Below, piece after piece: positions 37,447-45,620 of a DNA stretch of 64,000 nucleotides (position 1 is the first letter of the stretch; each line of letters starts with the position of its first letter). The DNA lies in assembly GCF_003387355.1 (NCBI RefSeq), contig NZ_QUNH01000002.1, positions 1,148,728 to 1,212,727 on the forward strand, written 5' to 3'. The notes beneath the pieces were generated by a model. It saw only the letters and a list, made by a program, of their open reading frames with translations, did not search any database and was not told the DNA's origin. Made by a program: the position numbers and the translations under genes. The stretch comes from Winogradskyella sediminis (lineage in GTDB: Bacteria; Bacteroidota; Bacteroidia; Flavobacteriales; Flavobacteriaceae).

Positions 37447-39417
37447 ATGAAAACGAATAAACTTACAGATTGGTTACCTACAACGAAGAAAGAAATTAAA
37501 ATTCGAGGTTGGGAAGAGCTAGATGTTATACTTTTTAGTGGAGATGCCTATGTAGATCATCCATCCTTTGGACCTGCAGTAATTGGACGTATTCTAGAAA
37601 GTTATGGTCTCAAAGTTGCCATTGTACCGCAGCCAAGTGTAAACGATAATTTGCAAGATTTTACCAAATTAGGAATTCCTAAATTATTTTTTGCTGTAAC
37701 AGGTGGTTGTATGGATCCTATGGTAAGTAATTATACAGCTAGTAAAAGACGTCGAGATAAAGATGCCTATACTCCAAATGGTGATATAGGGTTTAGACCT
37801 GATTATGCTACATCTGTATATTCTAATATTTTAAAAGAGAAATTTCCTAATGTTCCTGTTCTCATTGGTGGTATAGAAGCGTCCTTACGTCGTGTAACTC
37901 ACTATGATTATTGGAGTGATAAATTGATGCCTACAATTTTAGAAACCTCTAAAGCCGATATGTTGGTTTATGGAATGGGAGAACAGCCTTTGCGAGAAAT
38001 TGTAGAGTTGTTACAAAAAGGTGTGCCTTTTTCAAGTTTAAAAACCATAAAACAAACTGCCGTTTTATTAGAACGAGAGGAAGCTTTACCAAAAAATAAA
38101 AATTGGGAAGATGTAGAAATTCAATCGCATGAGGTTTGTCTAAAGGATAAAAAGAAGTTTGCTTCTAACTTTAAAGTGATTGAGCAAGAATCTAATAAAC
38201 TTAGAGCAAAACGAATTATACAAGGAGTAAATAAAAAGAAACTGGTAATCAACCCTCCGTTTCCAACAATGTTAGAAGCAGAAATTGATGCGTCATTCGA
38301 TTTGCCTTACACAAGATTACCGCATCCAAAGTATAATAAGCGTGGTCCAATTCCTGCGTTTGAAATGATTAAATTTTCTATCAATATTCATCGTGGATGT
38401 TTTGGCGGTTGTAGTTTTTGTACCATTTCAGCTCATCAAGGAAAATTTATTGCTAGTCGTAGTCAAGAATCGGTTTTAAAAGAAGTAGATAAAGTGGCTA
38501 ACATGCCAGATTTTAAAGGCTATTTATCAGATATTGGTGGCCCTTCTGCCAACATGTATAAGATGAAAGGAAAAGTACAATCTATTTGTGACAAATGTGT
38601 TGCTCCGTCTTGTATTTCGCCTGTAATCTGTAGTAATTTAGATACATCACATAAGCCCTTAACACAATTATATCAGGCTGTAGATAAACACCCTAAGGTA
38701 AAGAAATCATTTATTGGAAGTGGTATTAGACATGATATGTTGGTACCCGAATTTAATAAAAATGCGGATCCAAAAGAATTAGATGATTACACGGAAGAAG
38801 TTATGACAAAACATATTTCTGGTCGTTTAAAAGTAGCACCAGAACACACTTCTGATCCTGTTTTAAAATTAATGCGAAAACCATCATTTAAGTACTTTCA
38901 TAAATTTAAAGAGCGGTTTGATAGAATTAATATTAAGAAAGATCTTAAACTACAGTTAATTCCATATTTTATTTCAAATCATCCAGCCTGCGAAGTGGAA
39001 GATATGGCCAATTTAGCTGCAGAAACTAAGGATATGGGTTTTCAATTAGAGCAAGTACAAGGCTTTACACCAACACCTATGACGGTTGCCACGGTCATTT
39101 ATTATAGTGGCTATCATCCCTATACCTTAAAGCCTACAAAGACTCCTAAGTCCAAAAGAGAAAAGGAGGAACAACATCGCTTTTTCTTCTGGTATAAAAA
39201 GGAAAACAAAGATTGGATTAGAAAAACACTGAATAAAGTTGGTCGCCAAGATTTGCTAAATGTTTTGTTACCCGAAACTAAGGAAAAGGCTTGGAAAAGT
39301 GTGAACCTAAAGGCTGTAAAAAATACATTTGATGATGCGGTACCTGCTACAGATTCAAATTTTTCAAAAAAACCACGTCGGAAAAAGAAGCGGAAGTCGA
39401 GACCTAAAAGACGCTAA
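37447..39417 (+). CDS. YgiQ-family radical SAM protein
   Basis: 656 residues. The N-terminal domain starts WLPTTKKEIKIRGWEELDVILFSGDAYVDHPSFG. The radical SAM cluster motif is RGCFGGCSFCTISAHQGKFIASRSQESV, a CxxxCxxC. Further cysteines follow in CDKCVAPSCISPVICSN. The C-terminus is a Lys/Arg-rich tail, perhaps RNA-binding. YgiQ proteins are widespread and their reaction is not established to my knowledge. It has its own promoter and is followed after 15 bases by a pseudouridine synthase, which with the basic tail suggests an RNA-modification context. Confidence 0.92.
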   Translation: MKTNKLTDWLPTTKKEIKIRGWEELDVILFSGDAYVDHPSFGPAVIGRILESYGLKVAIVPQPSVNDNLQDFTKLGIPKLFFAVTGGCMDPMVSNYTASKRRRDKDAYTPNGDIGFRPDYATSVYSNILKEKFPNVPVLIGGIEASLRRVTHYDYWSDKLMPTILETSKADMLVYGMGEQPLREIVELLQKGVPFSSLKTIKQTAVLLEREEALPKNKNWEDVEIQSHEVCLKDKKKFASNFKVIEQESNKLRAKRIIQGVNKKKLVINPPFPTMLEAEIDASFDLPYTRLPHPKYNKRGPIPAFEMIKFSINIHRGCFGGCSFCTISAHQGKFIASRSQESVLKEVDKVANMPDFKGYLSDIGGPSANMYKMKGKVQSICDKCVAPSCISPVICSNLDTSHKPLTQLYQAVDKHPKVKKSFIGSGIRHDMLVPEFNKNADPKELDDYTEEVMTKHISGRLKVAPEHTSDPVLKLMRKPSFKYFHKFKERFDRINIKKDLKLQLIPYFISNHPACEVEDMANLAAETKDMGFQLEQVQGFTPTPMTVATVIYYSGYHPYTLKPTKTPKSKREKEEQHRFFFWYKKENKDWIRKTLNKVGRQDLLNVLLPETKEKAWKSVNLKAVKNTFDDAVPATDSNFSKKPRRKKKRKSRPKRR

Positions 39418-39432
39418 TTAAGCCCATTTCTA

Positions 39433-40107
39433 ATGTCAAAACTTGAGATTATCAATGATAACAATGATTTTATTGTTGTTAATAAAACTGCCGGACTCAT
39501 TACTGAAAAAAGTCTCTACGAAAACCTTACTATAGAGGATCAAGTATTTCAACATATTTTGAAAACTAAGCGAAAACCTTATGTTGGAGTAATTCATAGG
39601 TTAGATAGAGTAACGAGTGGAGTTTTAATTTTTGCGAAGAAAAAAAGTATACTATCCTCTTTTAATACGCTTTTTAGTTCCCGTAAGGTTCATAAAACAT
39701 ATCTCGCCATTGTTAAAAATAAACCTTCAAAAAGTAGTGGTAATTTGGTTAATTTTCTTGTGAAGAATACTTTAGAGAAAAAAGCTGATATTGTTAAATC
39801 TAAAACGAAACAGAGTTTAAATTGTAGATTGTCTTACAAAGTCATGGATCAAAACGATTTTGGTTACCTCCTAGAAATACGACCTAAAACGGGGCGTTTT
39901 CATCAAATAAGAGCTCAATTAGCTCACATAGGACTTCCCATCATTGGAGATGAAAAATATGGATCGGATCAAAGCTATTACCCTTTATCGGTTTGTCTTC
40001 ATGCTTGGAAGCTAAGCTATAAAGATGTTAATTCTGAAGAGCTAATAACATTTGAAGCACCATTACCCGATAATAAATTTTGGAAATTTAAAGAGGTAGA
40101 AAAATAG
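39433..40107 (+). CDS. RluA-family pseudouridine synthase
   Basis: 224 residues, single catalytic domain. GVIHRLDRVTSGVLIFAKKKS holds the catalytic Asp, and GRFHQIRAQLAHIGLPIIGDEKYG is the second conserved block. Only modestly similar to the other copy at 10612-11313, so probably a different uridine target. It is in an operon with the YgiQ-type gene. Confidence 0.92.
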   Translation: MSKLEIINDNNDFIVVNKTAGLITEKSLYENLTIEDQVFQHILKTKRKPYVGVIHRLDRVTSGVLIFAKKKSILSSFNTLFSSRKVHKTYLAIVKNKPSKSSGNLVNFLVKNTLEKKADIVKSKTKQSLNCRLSYKVMDQNDFGYLLEIRPKTGRFHQIRAQLAHIGLPIIGDEKYGSDQSYYPLSVCLHAWKLSYKDVNSEELITFEAPLPDNKFWKFKEVEK

Positions 40108-40222
40108 TCTTTAATTTGATAGGTATACTTTAAAATCACGCCTTTAGATAAATATATAGATGTCAAATACGAAATATTTCATATCTCACTTTATGAATTT
40201 TCTTTTAAAGGTTCCATATTTT

Positions 40223-40355
40223 TGTCAATTGGGATTATATATTGACATTTGGTCTTAAATCTTTGTTTATTAGTTTATTATGTGTTATTTATGTGCAGCT
40301 GAACATTTGGTTTAGAATGGTTTAATAAATATAACTTCACATTAATACGTATTAA
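40223..40355. promoter_or_regulatory. Two inverted repeats upstream of the glycosyltransferase gene
   Basis: The 274-base gap ahead of the glycosyltransferase contains TGTCAAT/ATTGACA arms (40223-40229 and 40241-40247) and a perfect 14-base palindrome TTAATACGTATTAA (40342-40355), 26 bases before the ATG. Both could be operators. No TAnnTTTG element was found. Confidence 0.35.
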
Positions 40356-40381
40356 GTGAGTTAGAATATGATTTAGGTAAT

Positions 40382-41497
40382 ATGAAAATTGTTTTCTTGG
40401 CAAGATATTTACCAGCTGAAGGTTCTACGACACATATGTATGCTGTAGCAGAAAACCTTTGCAAAAGAGGACATCAGATTTATATTTTATCGAGAGGTAC
40501 TGGCGGAGAGCCTAATGCAAATCTACTTTATGAAAATGCTAAAGCTCATGGAGTGCAATTTGTAAAACTTCCTTTTCCTTTATACAGCAAGATTAGCTTT
40601 TTTACTAGATTGCAGCAATTAATCGCATACATCTATTCTATACCCATCGCATTATTTCAATTGTATCGATTAAAACCCAACGTGATTCATGCACATTATC
40701 CTGTAACGACGTATGTAGCTGCAATATATAGGTATTTAACAGGAAAGAAGTTTATTGTAACCCATCATAATATGAATATTCCTAAACATATTTTTAATAG
40801 AAAAGGAAATTATGCTATAGCTATAAGCAGAGAATTAGAAACGAGTTTAAGGACAACTTATGAATATAAAAAAGATGAAATAAAGCTGATATTTAATGGT
40901 GTTAAAGACCATAACATGGTATTGGATGCGACTAGTGTTCTTAACTTAAAACAAACGAATGGCATACCTACAGATGTCGTGATTTTTGGTTTTGTGGGTA
41001 CCATCAGTACGCGTAAAGGTGTTGATGTTTTAATAGAAGCTTTTTCCCAATGCAAACAACGAAACCTACACCTTATCATTCTTGGGGATGGCAATGTAGA
41101 TTGGCTAAAAGGTTTAATTAGCAAATATAAAGTGCAACAGCAAATAACGTTAATACCATTTAGAGATCCCTTAGAAATCTATAATATGATAGATGTACTT
41201 ATACTGCCATCTAGAGTTGAAGGTTTTCCATTGGTGCCATTAGAAGCAATGATGATGAAAAAGCCGGTTATACGATCAGATATCGAGGGAGCAAAAGATC
41301 AAATAATAGAAGGTGAAAACGGGTATTTGTTTGAATCTGAAAATGTTATACAATTATCCAATATTATTGATAACATAGCCATGCATCCTGAAAAACTAAG
41401 GGATTATGGAGAAAATGCATATGATTATGTAAGTCGAAATTTTTCTGAAGATTTAATGGTAGATCAGACGTTACAAGTGTATCATTTAGCCCAATAA
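40382..41497 (+). CDS. Glycosyltransferase family 4
   Basis: 371 residues, GT-B fold. N-terminal MKIVFLARYLPAEGSTTHMYAVAENLCKRGH binds acceptor. The C-terminal half has IFGFVGTISTRKGVDVLIEAF and LPSRVEGFPLVPLEAMMMKKPVI with the EX7E-type motif for nucleotide-sugar binding. It transfers a sugar from a nucleotide donor, probably to a cell-surface glycan or lipid; substrates cannot be read. It stands alone. Confidence 0.9.
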   Translation: MKIVFLARYLPAEGSTTHMYAVAENLCKRGHQIYILSRGTGGEPNANLLYENAKAHGVQFVKLPFPLYSKISFFTRLQQLIAYIYSIPIALFQLYRLKPNVIHAHYPVTTYVAAIYRYLTGKKFIVTHHNMNIPKHIFNRKGNYAIAISRELETSLRTTYEYKKDEIKLIFNGVKDHNMVLDATSVLNLKQTNGIPTDVVIFGFVGTISTRKGVDVLIEAFSQCKQRNLHLIILGDGNVDWLKGLISKYKVQQQITLIPFRDPLEIYNMIDVLILPSRVEGFPLVPLEAMMMKKPVIRSDIEGAKDQIIEGENGYLFESENVIQLSNIIDNIAMHPEKLRDYGENAYDYVSRNFSEDLMVDQTLQVYHLAQ

Positions 41498-41511
41498 ATT
41501 GAACATATATT

Positions 41512-42408
41512 TTAAGGGTTCGTATTGTTTTTTAACCATTCTTTTCTTAAATCATTACTAACTTTTCCACTGCCATCATGTTTCCAACCAGGAGATTTAA
41601 AGAGGTAAAGAATACGGTGTTTAACAGACATCCGTTTGCCTGAGGCGTCTATTAAAAGTTGCCACCATTCCTTAAAAGCTATTTTCAGCAGGTTGTAACT
41701 CTTAATATTATTAACCAAGCCATAAGTGACTTTCTCATAATCTAATTCTTCTTGAAATGTTCTAAATAATTTATCCCAAATAATTAGAATTCCTGCATGA
41801 TTGCGATCTAAGTAAATAGGGTTACTTCCATGGTGCACGCGATGGTGAGAAGGAGTATTAAAAACAGCTTCAAACCATTTGGGCATTTTTTGAATGGCTT
41901 CAGTATGAATCCAGAATTGATACAATAAGCTCACAGACATTTGAAGTAATATCATTGCCGGATGAAAGCCTAGCAATGGCAACCATAACCAAAAAATAAA
42001 TGTGTAAAAACCACCAGACCAAGTTTGTCTAAGTGCAGTACTTAAATTAAAATACTCTGAAGAATGATGCACTACGTGTGAAGCCCAAAACAAACGACAT
42101 TCATGCGATACACGGTGAAACCAGTAATATGCAAAATCATCAGCAAAAAATAGCAACACAAACGACCACCATACTACAGGAATAGTAAATATTCTAAAAT
42201 TATCGTAGATTAAGAAAAATACAAATACCACTAAAATTTTACTAGCAAAACCTAAAATTACGTTGCCTAGACCCATGGCAATAGAAGTGAATGCGTCTTT
42301 AGTTTGGTATGTTTTAATATGCTGTTTGGTAGTAACGTACAACTCTAACAACATTGCCAAAATAAAAAACGGAATTGCATAAAGAATAATATTAGGAAAA
42401 TTGGGCAT
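41512..42408 (-). CDS. Sterol desaturase / fatty acid hydroxylase family membrane protein
   Basis: 298 residues with five or six membrane helices. Di-iron histidine motifs are HRVSH, HVVHH and HRVHH, the classic eight-histidine set. Family members hydroxylate or desaturate lipids using oxygen. The substrate here could be a fatty acid, sphingolipid or carotenoid. It starts at 42408, close to menC on the other strand. Confidence 0.9.
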   Translation of the reverse strand: MPNFPNIILYAIPFFILAMLLELYVTTKQHIKTYQTKDAFTSIAMGLGNVILGFASKILVVFVFFLIYDNFRIFTIPVVWWSFVLLFFADDFAYYWFHRVSHECRLFWASHVVHHSSEYFNLSTALRQTWSGGFYTFIFWLWLPLLGFHPAMILLQMSVSLLYQFWIHTEAIQKMPKWFEAVFNTPSHHRVHHGSNPIYLDRNHAGILIIWDKLFRTFQEELDYEKVTYGLVNNIKSYNLLKIAFKEWWQLLIDASGKRMSVKHRILYLFKSPGWKHDGSGKVSNDLRKEWLKNNTNP

Positions 42409-42450
42409 TATGAGTTGTGATTTGTGCTCTAATTTACGAAAATAAATAAC

Positions 42451-42458
42451 TATTTTTG
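42451..42458 (+). promoter_or_regulatory. -7 element (TATTTTTG) of menC
   Basis: A perfect TAnnTTTG match 6 bases before the menC ATG at 42465, again implying a very short leader. Confidence 0.5.
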
Positions 42459-42464
42459 AGTTCT

Positions 42465-43502
42465 ATGATAAAAGCAACTTACCATAAGTATATTCTAGAT
42501 TTTAAACGTCCTAGTGGAACCTCTCGAGGTGTAATGACCACAAAAGAAACCTGGTTTATTGTATTAGAAAGCGATGCCAGTAAAGGAGTAGGAGAGTGCG
42601 GTATTTTAAGAGGTTTATCTATAGATGATAGACCCGATTATGAAGCGAAGTTAAAATGGGTTTGCCAAAATATTATTCTTGGATTAGAAACTTTATTAGC
42701 AGAGCTAATAGAGTTTCCAAGTATTCAATTTGGACTAGAAACGGCCTTTAAATCCTTAGAAAGTACCGATCAATTTCAATTATTTCCTTCAAAATTTACT
42801 CAAGGGGCAGATAATATTTCAATTAACGGTTTAGTTTGGATGGGATCTGAAAACTATATGAGAAAACAAATTAAGGACAAGATTTCAGCAGGATTTCATT
42901 GTATTAAATTAAAAATTGGTGCTATAGATTTTCAATCGGAATTAGACATTTTAAAATCCATACGCAAGGAGTTTTCAGTTTCAGATATTGAACTTCGAGT
43001 TGATGCAAATGGCGCCTTCTTGCCAGAAGAAGCTTTAGAAAAATTAAAACGGCTGTCAGAATACCAATTGCACTCTATAGAACAGCCAATAAAACCTAAG
43101 CAATTTGACGTCATGGCGCAAATCTGTGAAGTAACACCCTTACCGATTGCTTTAGACGAAGAATTAATTGGTGTATGCTCAGAAGACAAGAAGTACAAAT
43201 TACTTCAAACTATAAAACCGCAGTACATTATTTTAAAACCTAGTTTGGTTGGTGGATTTTCTGGAAGTCAACAATGGATTGATTTTGCTGAAGGTTTAAA
43301 TGTTAATTGGTGGATTACTAGTGCTTTAGAAAGTAATGTTGGATTAAATGCTATAGCTCAATGGACCTATACTTTAAAGAATTCCATGCCACAAGGTTTA
43401 GGAACTGGTAGTTTATTTACCAACAATTTTCTTTCGCCATTAAAGGTAAAAAATGGTACTTTGCATTACGATTTAAAACAACATTGGAAATTTAATTTAT
43501 AG
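42465..43502 (+). CDS. menC: o-succinylbenzoate synthase
   Basis: 345 residues from the ATG at 42465; a TTG three codons earlier is inside the promoter. Enolase superfamily: FHCIKLKIGAIDF has the catalytic Lys, LRVDANGAF the first metal Asp, IALDEELIG the second metal ligand, and ILKPSLVGG the second Lys. It dehydrates SHCHC to o-succinylbenzoate in menaquinone synthesis. First gene of a menC-CPBP-menE operon with 1-3 base gaps. Confidence 0.95.
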   Translation: MIKATYHKYILDFKRPSGTSRGVMTTKETWFIVLESDASKGVGECGILRGLSIDDRPDYEAKLKWVCQNIILGLETLLAELIEFPSIQFGLETAFKSLESTDQFQLFPSKFTQGADNISINGLVWMGSENYMRKQIKDKISAGFHCIKLKIGAIDFQSELDILKSIRKEFSVSDIELRVDANGAFLPEEALEKLKRLSEYQLHSIEQPIKPKQFDVMAQICEVTPLPIALDEELIGVCSEDKKYKLLQTIKPQYIILKPSLVGGFSGSQQWIDFAEGLNVNWWITSALESNVGLNAIAQWTYTLKNSMPQGLGTGSLFTNNFLSPLKVKNGTLHYDLKQHWKFNL

Positions 43503-43503
43503 A

Positions 43504-44445
43504 ATGAATTATATACAACAAGCCTATAAAGGACAACGTGAATTATGGATGTTTATCCTAACAACAGTTTTAGTTGCTGGTATCTTTATTAGTAATTTTG
43601 TATTTTATTTAATGACAGATCCAGAGGACTTAGATGCCGCAATGGATGCCATGAAAAGTTGGAATTTACCAGCAAATGTAATGCTTGTTGTAAATTTATT
43701 ACCGTTTGTGTTTTTACTTGGGCTTTTGTTTGTTATGGTAAAATACGTGCATCAGAGATCGTTATTGTCTTTAACCACCACACGACTTAAAGTCGATTTT
43801 AAACGCATACTATTTTCGTTTCTAATGATTACCATTTATACGGTAGCGTCGTTTTTTATTATGTATAACATGGATTCTTCAGAAATTGTATTTCAGTTTA
43901 ATCCAGGTAAATTTGCGGTTCTATTTATTATAAGTGTACTGTTATTTCCATTTCAGATTGGTTTAGAAGAGTACCTTTTTAGAGGCTATTTTATGCAACA
44001 TATTGGTATTTTAGTAAAGAATAAATGGTTTCCGCTATTATTTACATCTGTATTGTTTGGTATTGCTCATAGTGCAAATCCAGAGGTAGGTGCCATAGGA
44101 TTTTGGCAAATGATGATTTTTTATGTAGGAACCGGATTACTATTGGGCATTATGACCTTAATGGATGAAGGTTTAGAGTTGGCTTTAGGATTTCATTTAG
44201 GTAATAATCTTATCGCATCACTTTTAGTAACTGCAGATTGGACAGCATTGCAAACAGATGCACTTTTTAAAGATACATCTCAACCAGAATTAGGAGCTAT
44301 TTCAGAAATTATATTACCCGTTTTAATTGTTTATCCTGTGATGTTATTCATACTTTCAAAAAAATATGGATGGACCAACTGGAAGGATAAATTATTCGGG
44401 AAAGTAGAAGAGCCACCAAAAGAAAATTATAAAATAATTGATTAG
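43504..44445 (+). CDS. CPBP-family intramembrane glutamic endopeptidase
   Basis: 313 residues with about eight membrane helices. The three conserved motifs are present: EEYLFRG (EExxxR), FGIAHS (FxxxH) and HLGNN (HxxxN). It is related to the Rce1/CAAX prenyl protease family. It lies between menC and menE with gaps of 1 and 3 bases. The tight coupling to menaquinone genes is notable, because CPBP proteins are not enzymes of that pathway. Confidence 0.93.
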   Translation: MNYIQQAYKGQRELWMFILTTVLVAGIFISNFVFYLMTDPEDLDAAMDAMKSWNLPANVMLVVNLLPFVFLLGLLFVMVKYVHQRSLLSLTTTRLKVDFKRILFSFLMITIYTVASFFIMYNMDSSEIVFQFNPGKFAVLFIISVLLFPFQIGLEEYLFRGYFMQHIGILVKNKWFPLLFTSVLFGIAHSANPEVGAIGFWQMMIFYVGTGLLLGIMTLMDEGLELALGFHLGNNLIASLLVTADWTALQTDALFKDTSQPELGAISEIILPVLIVYPVMLFILSKKYGWTNWKDKLFGKVEEPPKENYKIID

Positions 44446-44448
44446 ATT

Positions 44449-45534
44449 ATGACACCAGCATACAACAAAGTACACAACCGTTTTAAGTTTAATGGACTTC
44501 ATTTTAGTCACGAAGAATTAAAAGAAGTAGCATACAGTCTTATAAAAGAAGGAGAACCATTTGAAAAAGTAACTGGCAATTTTTTAATTGATTGGTTAAA
44601 TAATAAGGACTTTTTATACGTTACAACTTCCGGTTCTACAGGTTTCCCTAAAGAAATTAAATTAATGAAACAAGCCATGGTAAATTCTGCTATTGCTACA
44701 GGTAATTTTTTAGGTTTAAAACCAGGTGATAAAGCTTTGCATTGTTTGCCAAGCCATTTTATTGCCGGCAAAATGATGTTTGTTAGGGCTTTAGTATTAG
44801 GTTTAGAAATTGATTTTGTAGAACCTTCTGCTCATCCAGTTTTTGATTATGAAAAGACATATGATTTTTGCGCTATGATTCCATTGCAAGTCAAGCATAC
44901 AATTAATCATATTTATAACATGAAAACTATTATTGTAGGTGGTTCTAAGGTGACTAAGCCATTATTAGAACAGATAAAACATACAAATCCTAAGTTTTAT
45001 GAAACTTATGGCATGACAGAAACAGTAACACATGTTGCTGTAAGATCTTTGGACTCTAAATCAGGAGATAAAGAGACTTATTTTAATGCTTTAGAACATA
45101 TAAAGTTTGAAAAAGATGAAAGAAATTGTCTTGTAATCCATGCGCCAAATTTAGTTGATGAAACTTTAGTTACTAATGATATAGTGGAATTTAAATCGGA
45201 GACAAGCTTTAAACTTTTGGGTCGTTTTGATAATGTTGTCAATTCAGGAGGTGTTAAATTATTTCCTGAGCAAATAGAAGAAAAACTTCAACCAATTATA
45301 GACGAGCGTTTTATTTTAGCAGGCGAAGATGATGCCGAATTAGGCGAAAAACTAATCTTAATTGTTGAAAACCCAAGAGATTCAATTGAGAGTATTACTA
45401 ATCGAATAAAACAACAGAAAGGTTTAACTAAGTTTGAAGTGCCTAAAGCAATTTATACAATAGATCACTTTGTTGAAACTGTTAATGGCAAAATACAACG
45501 TAAGAAAAGTATAAAAGCTGTTTTAGAGGCTTAA
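44449..45534 (+). CDS. menE: o-succinylbenzoate-CoA ligase
   Basis: 361 residues, shorter than many ANL-superfamily enzymes, as usual in Bacteroidota. The AMP-binding motif is VTTSGSTGFPKEI, followed by YETYGMTETVTHVAV, LLGRFDNVVNSGG and a C-terminal TVNGKIQRKKSIKAVL with the catalytic Lys. It activates o-succinylbenzoate as the CoA thioester, the substrate for MenB. Confidence 0.94.
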   Translation: MTPAYNKVHNRFKFNGLHFSHEELKEVAYSLIKEGEPFEKVTGNFLIDWLNNKDFLYVTTSGSTGFPKEIKLMKQAMVNSAIATGNFLGLKPGDKALHCLPSHFIAGKMMFVRALVLGLEIDFVEPSAHPVFDYEKTYDFCAMIPLQVKHTINHIYNMKTIIVGGSKVTKPLLEQIKHTNPKFYETYGMTETVTHVAVRSLDSKSGDKETYFNALEHIKFEKDERNCLVIHAPNLVDETLVTNDIVEFKSETSFKLLGRFDNVVNSGGVKLFPEQIEEKLQPIIDERFILAGEDDAELGEKLILIVENPRDSIESITNRIKQQKGLTKFEVPKAIYTIDHFVETVNGKIQRKKSIKAVLEA

Positions 45535-45620
45535 CTCATTGAAATAAGGAGTTTACTCATTGTTGGTTTTATTTCATAATAGTTGGTTGTAGGTTTATAA
45601 AAACTTATAAATCAACTATT

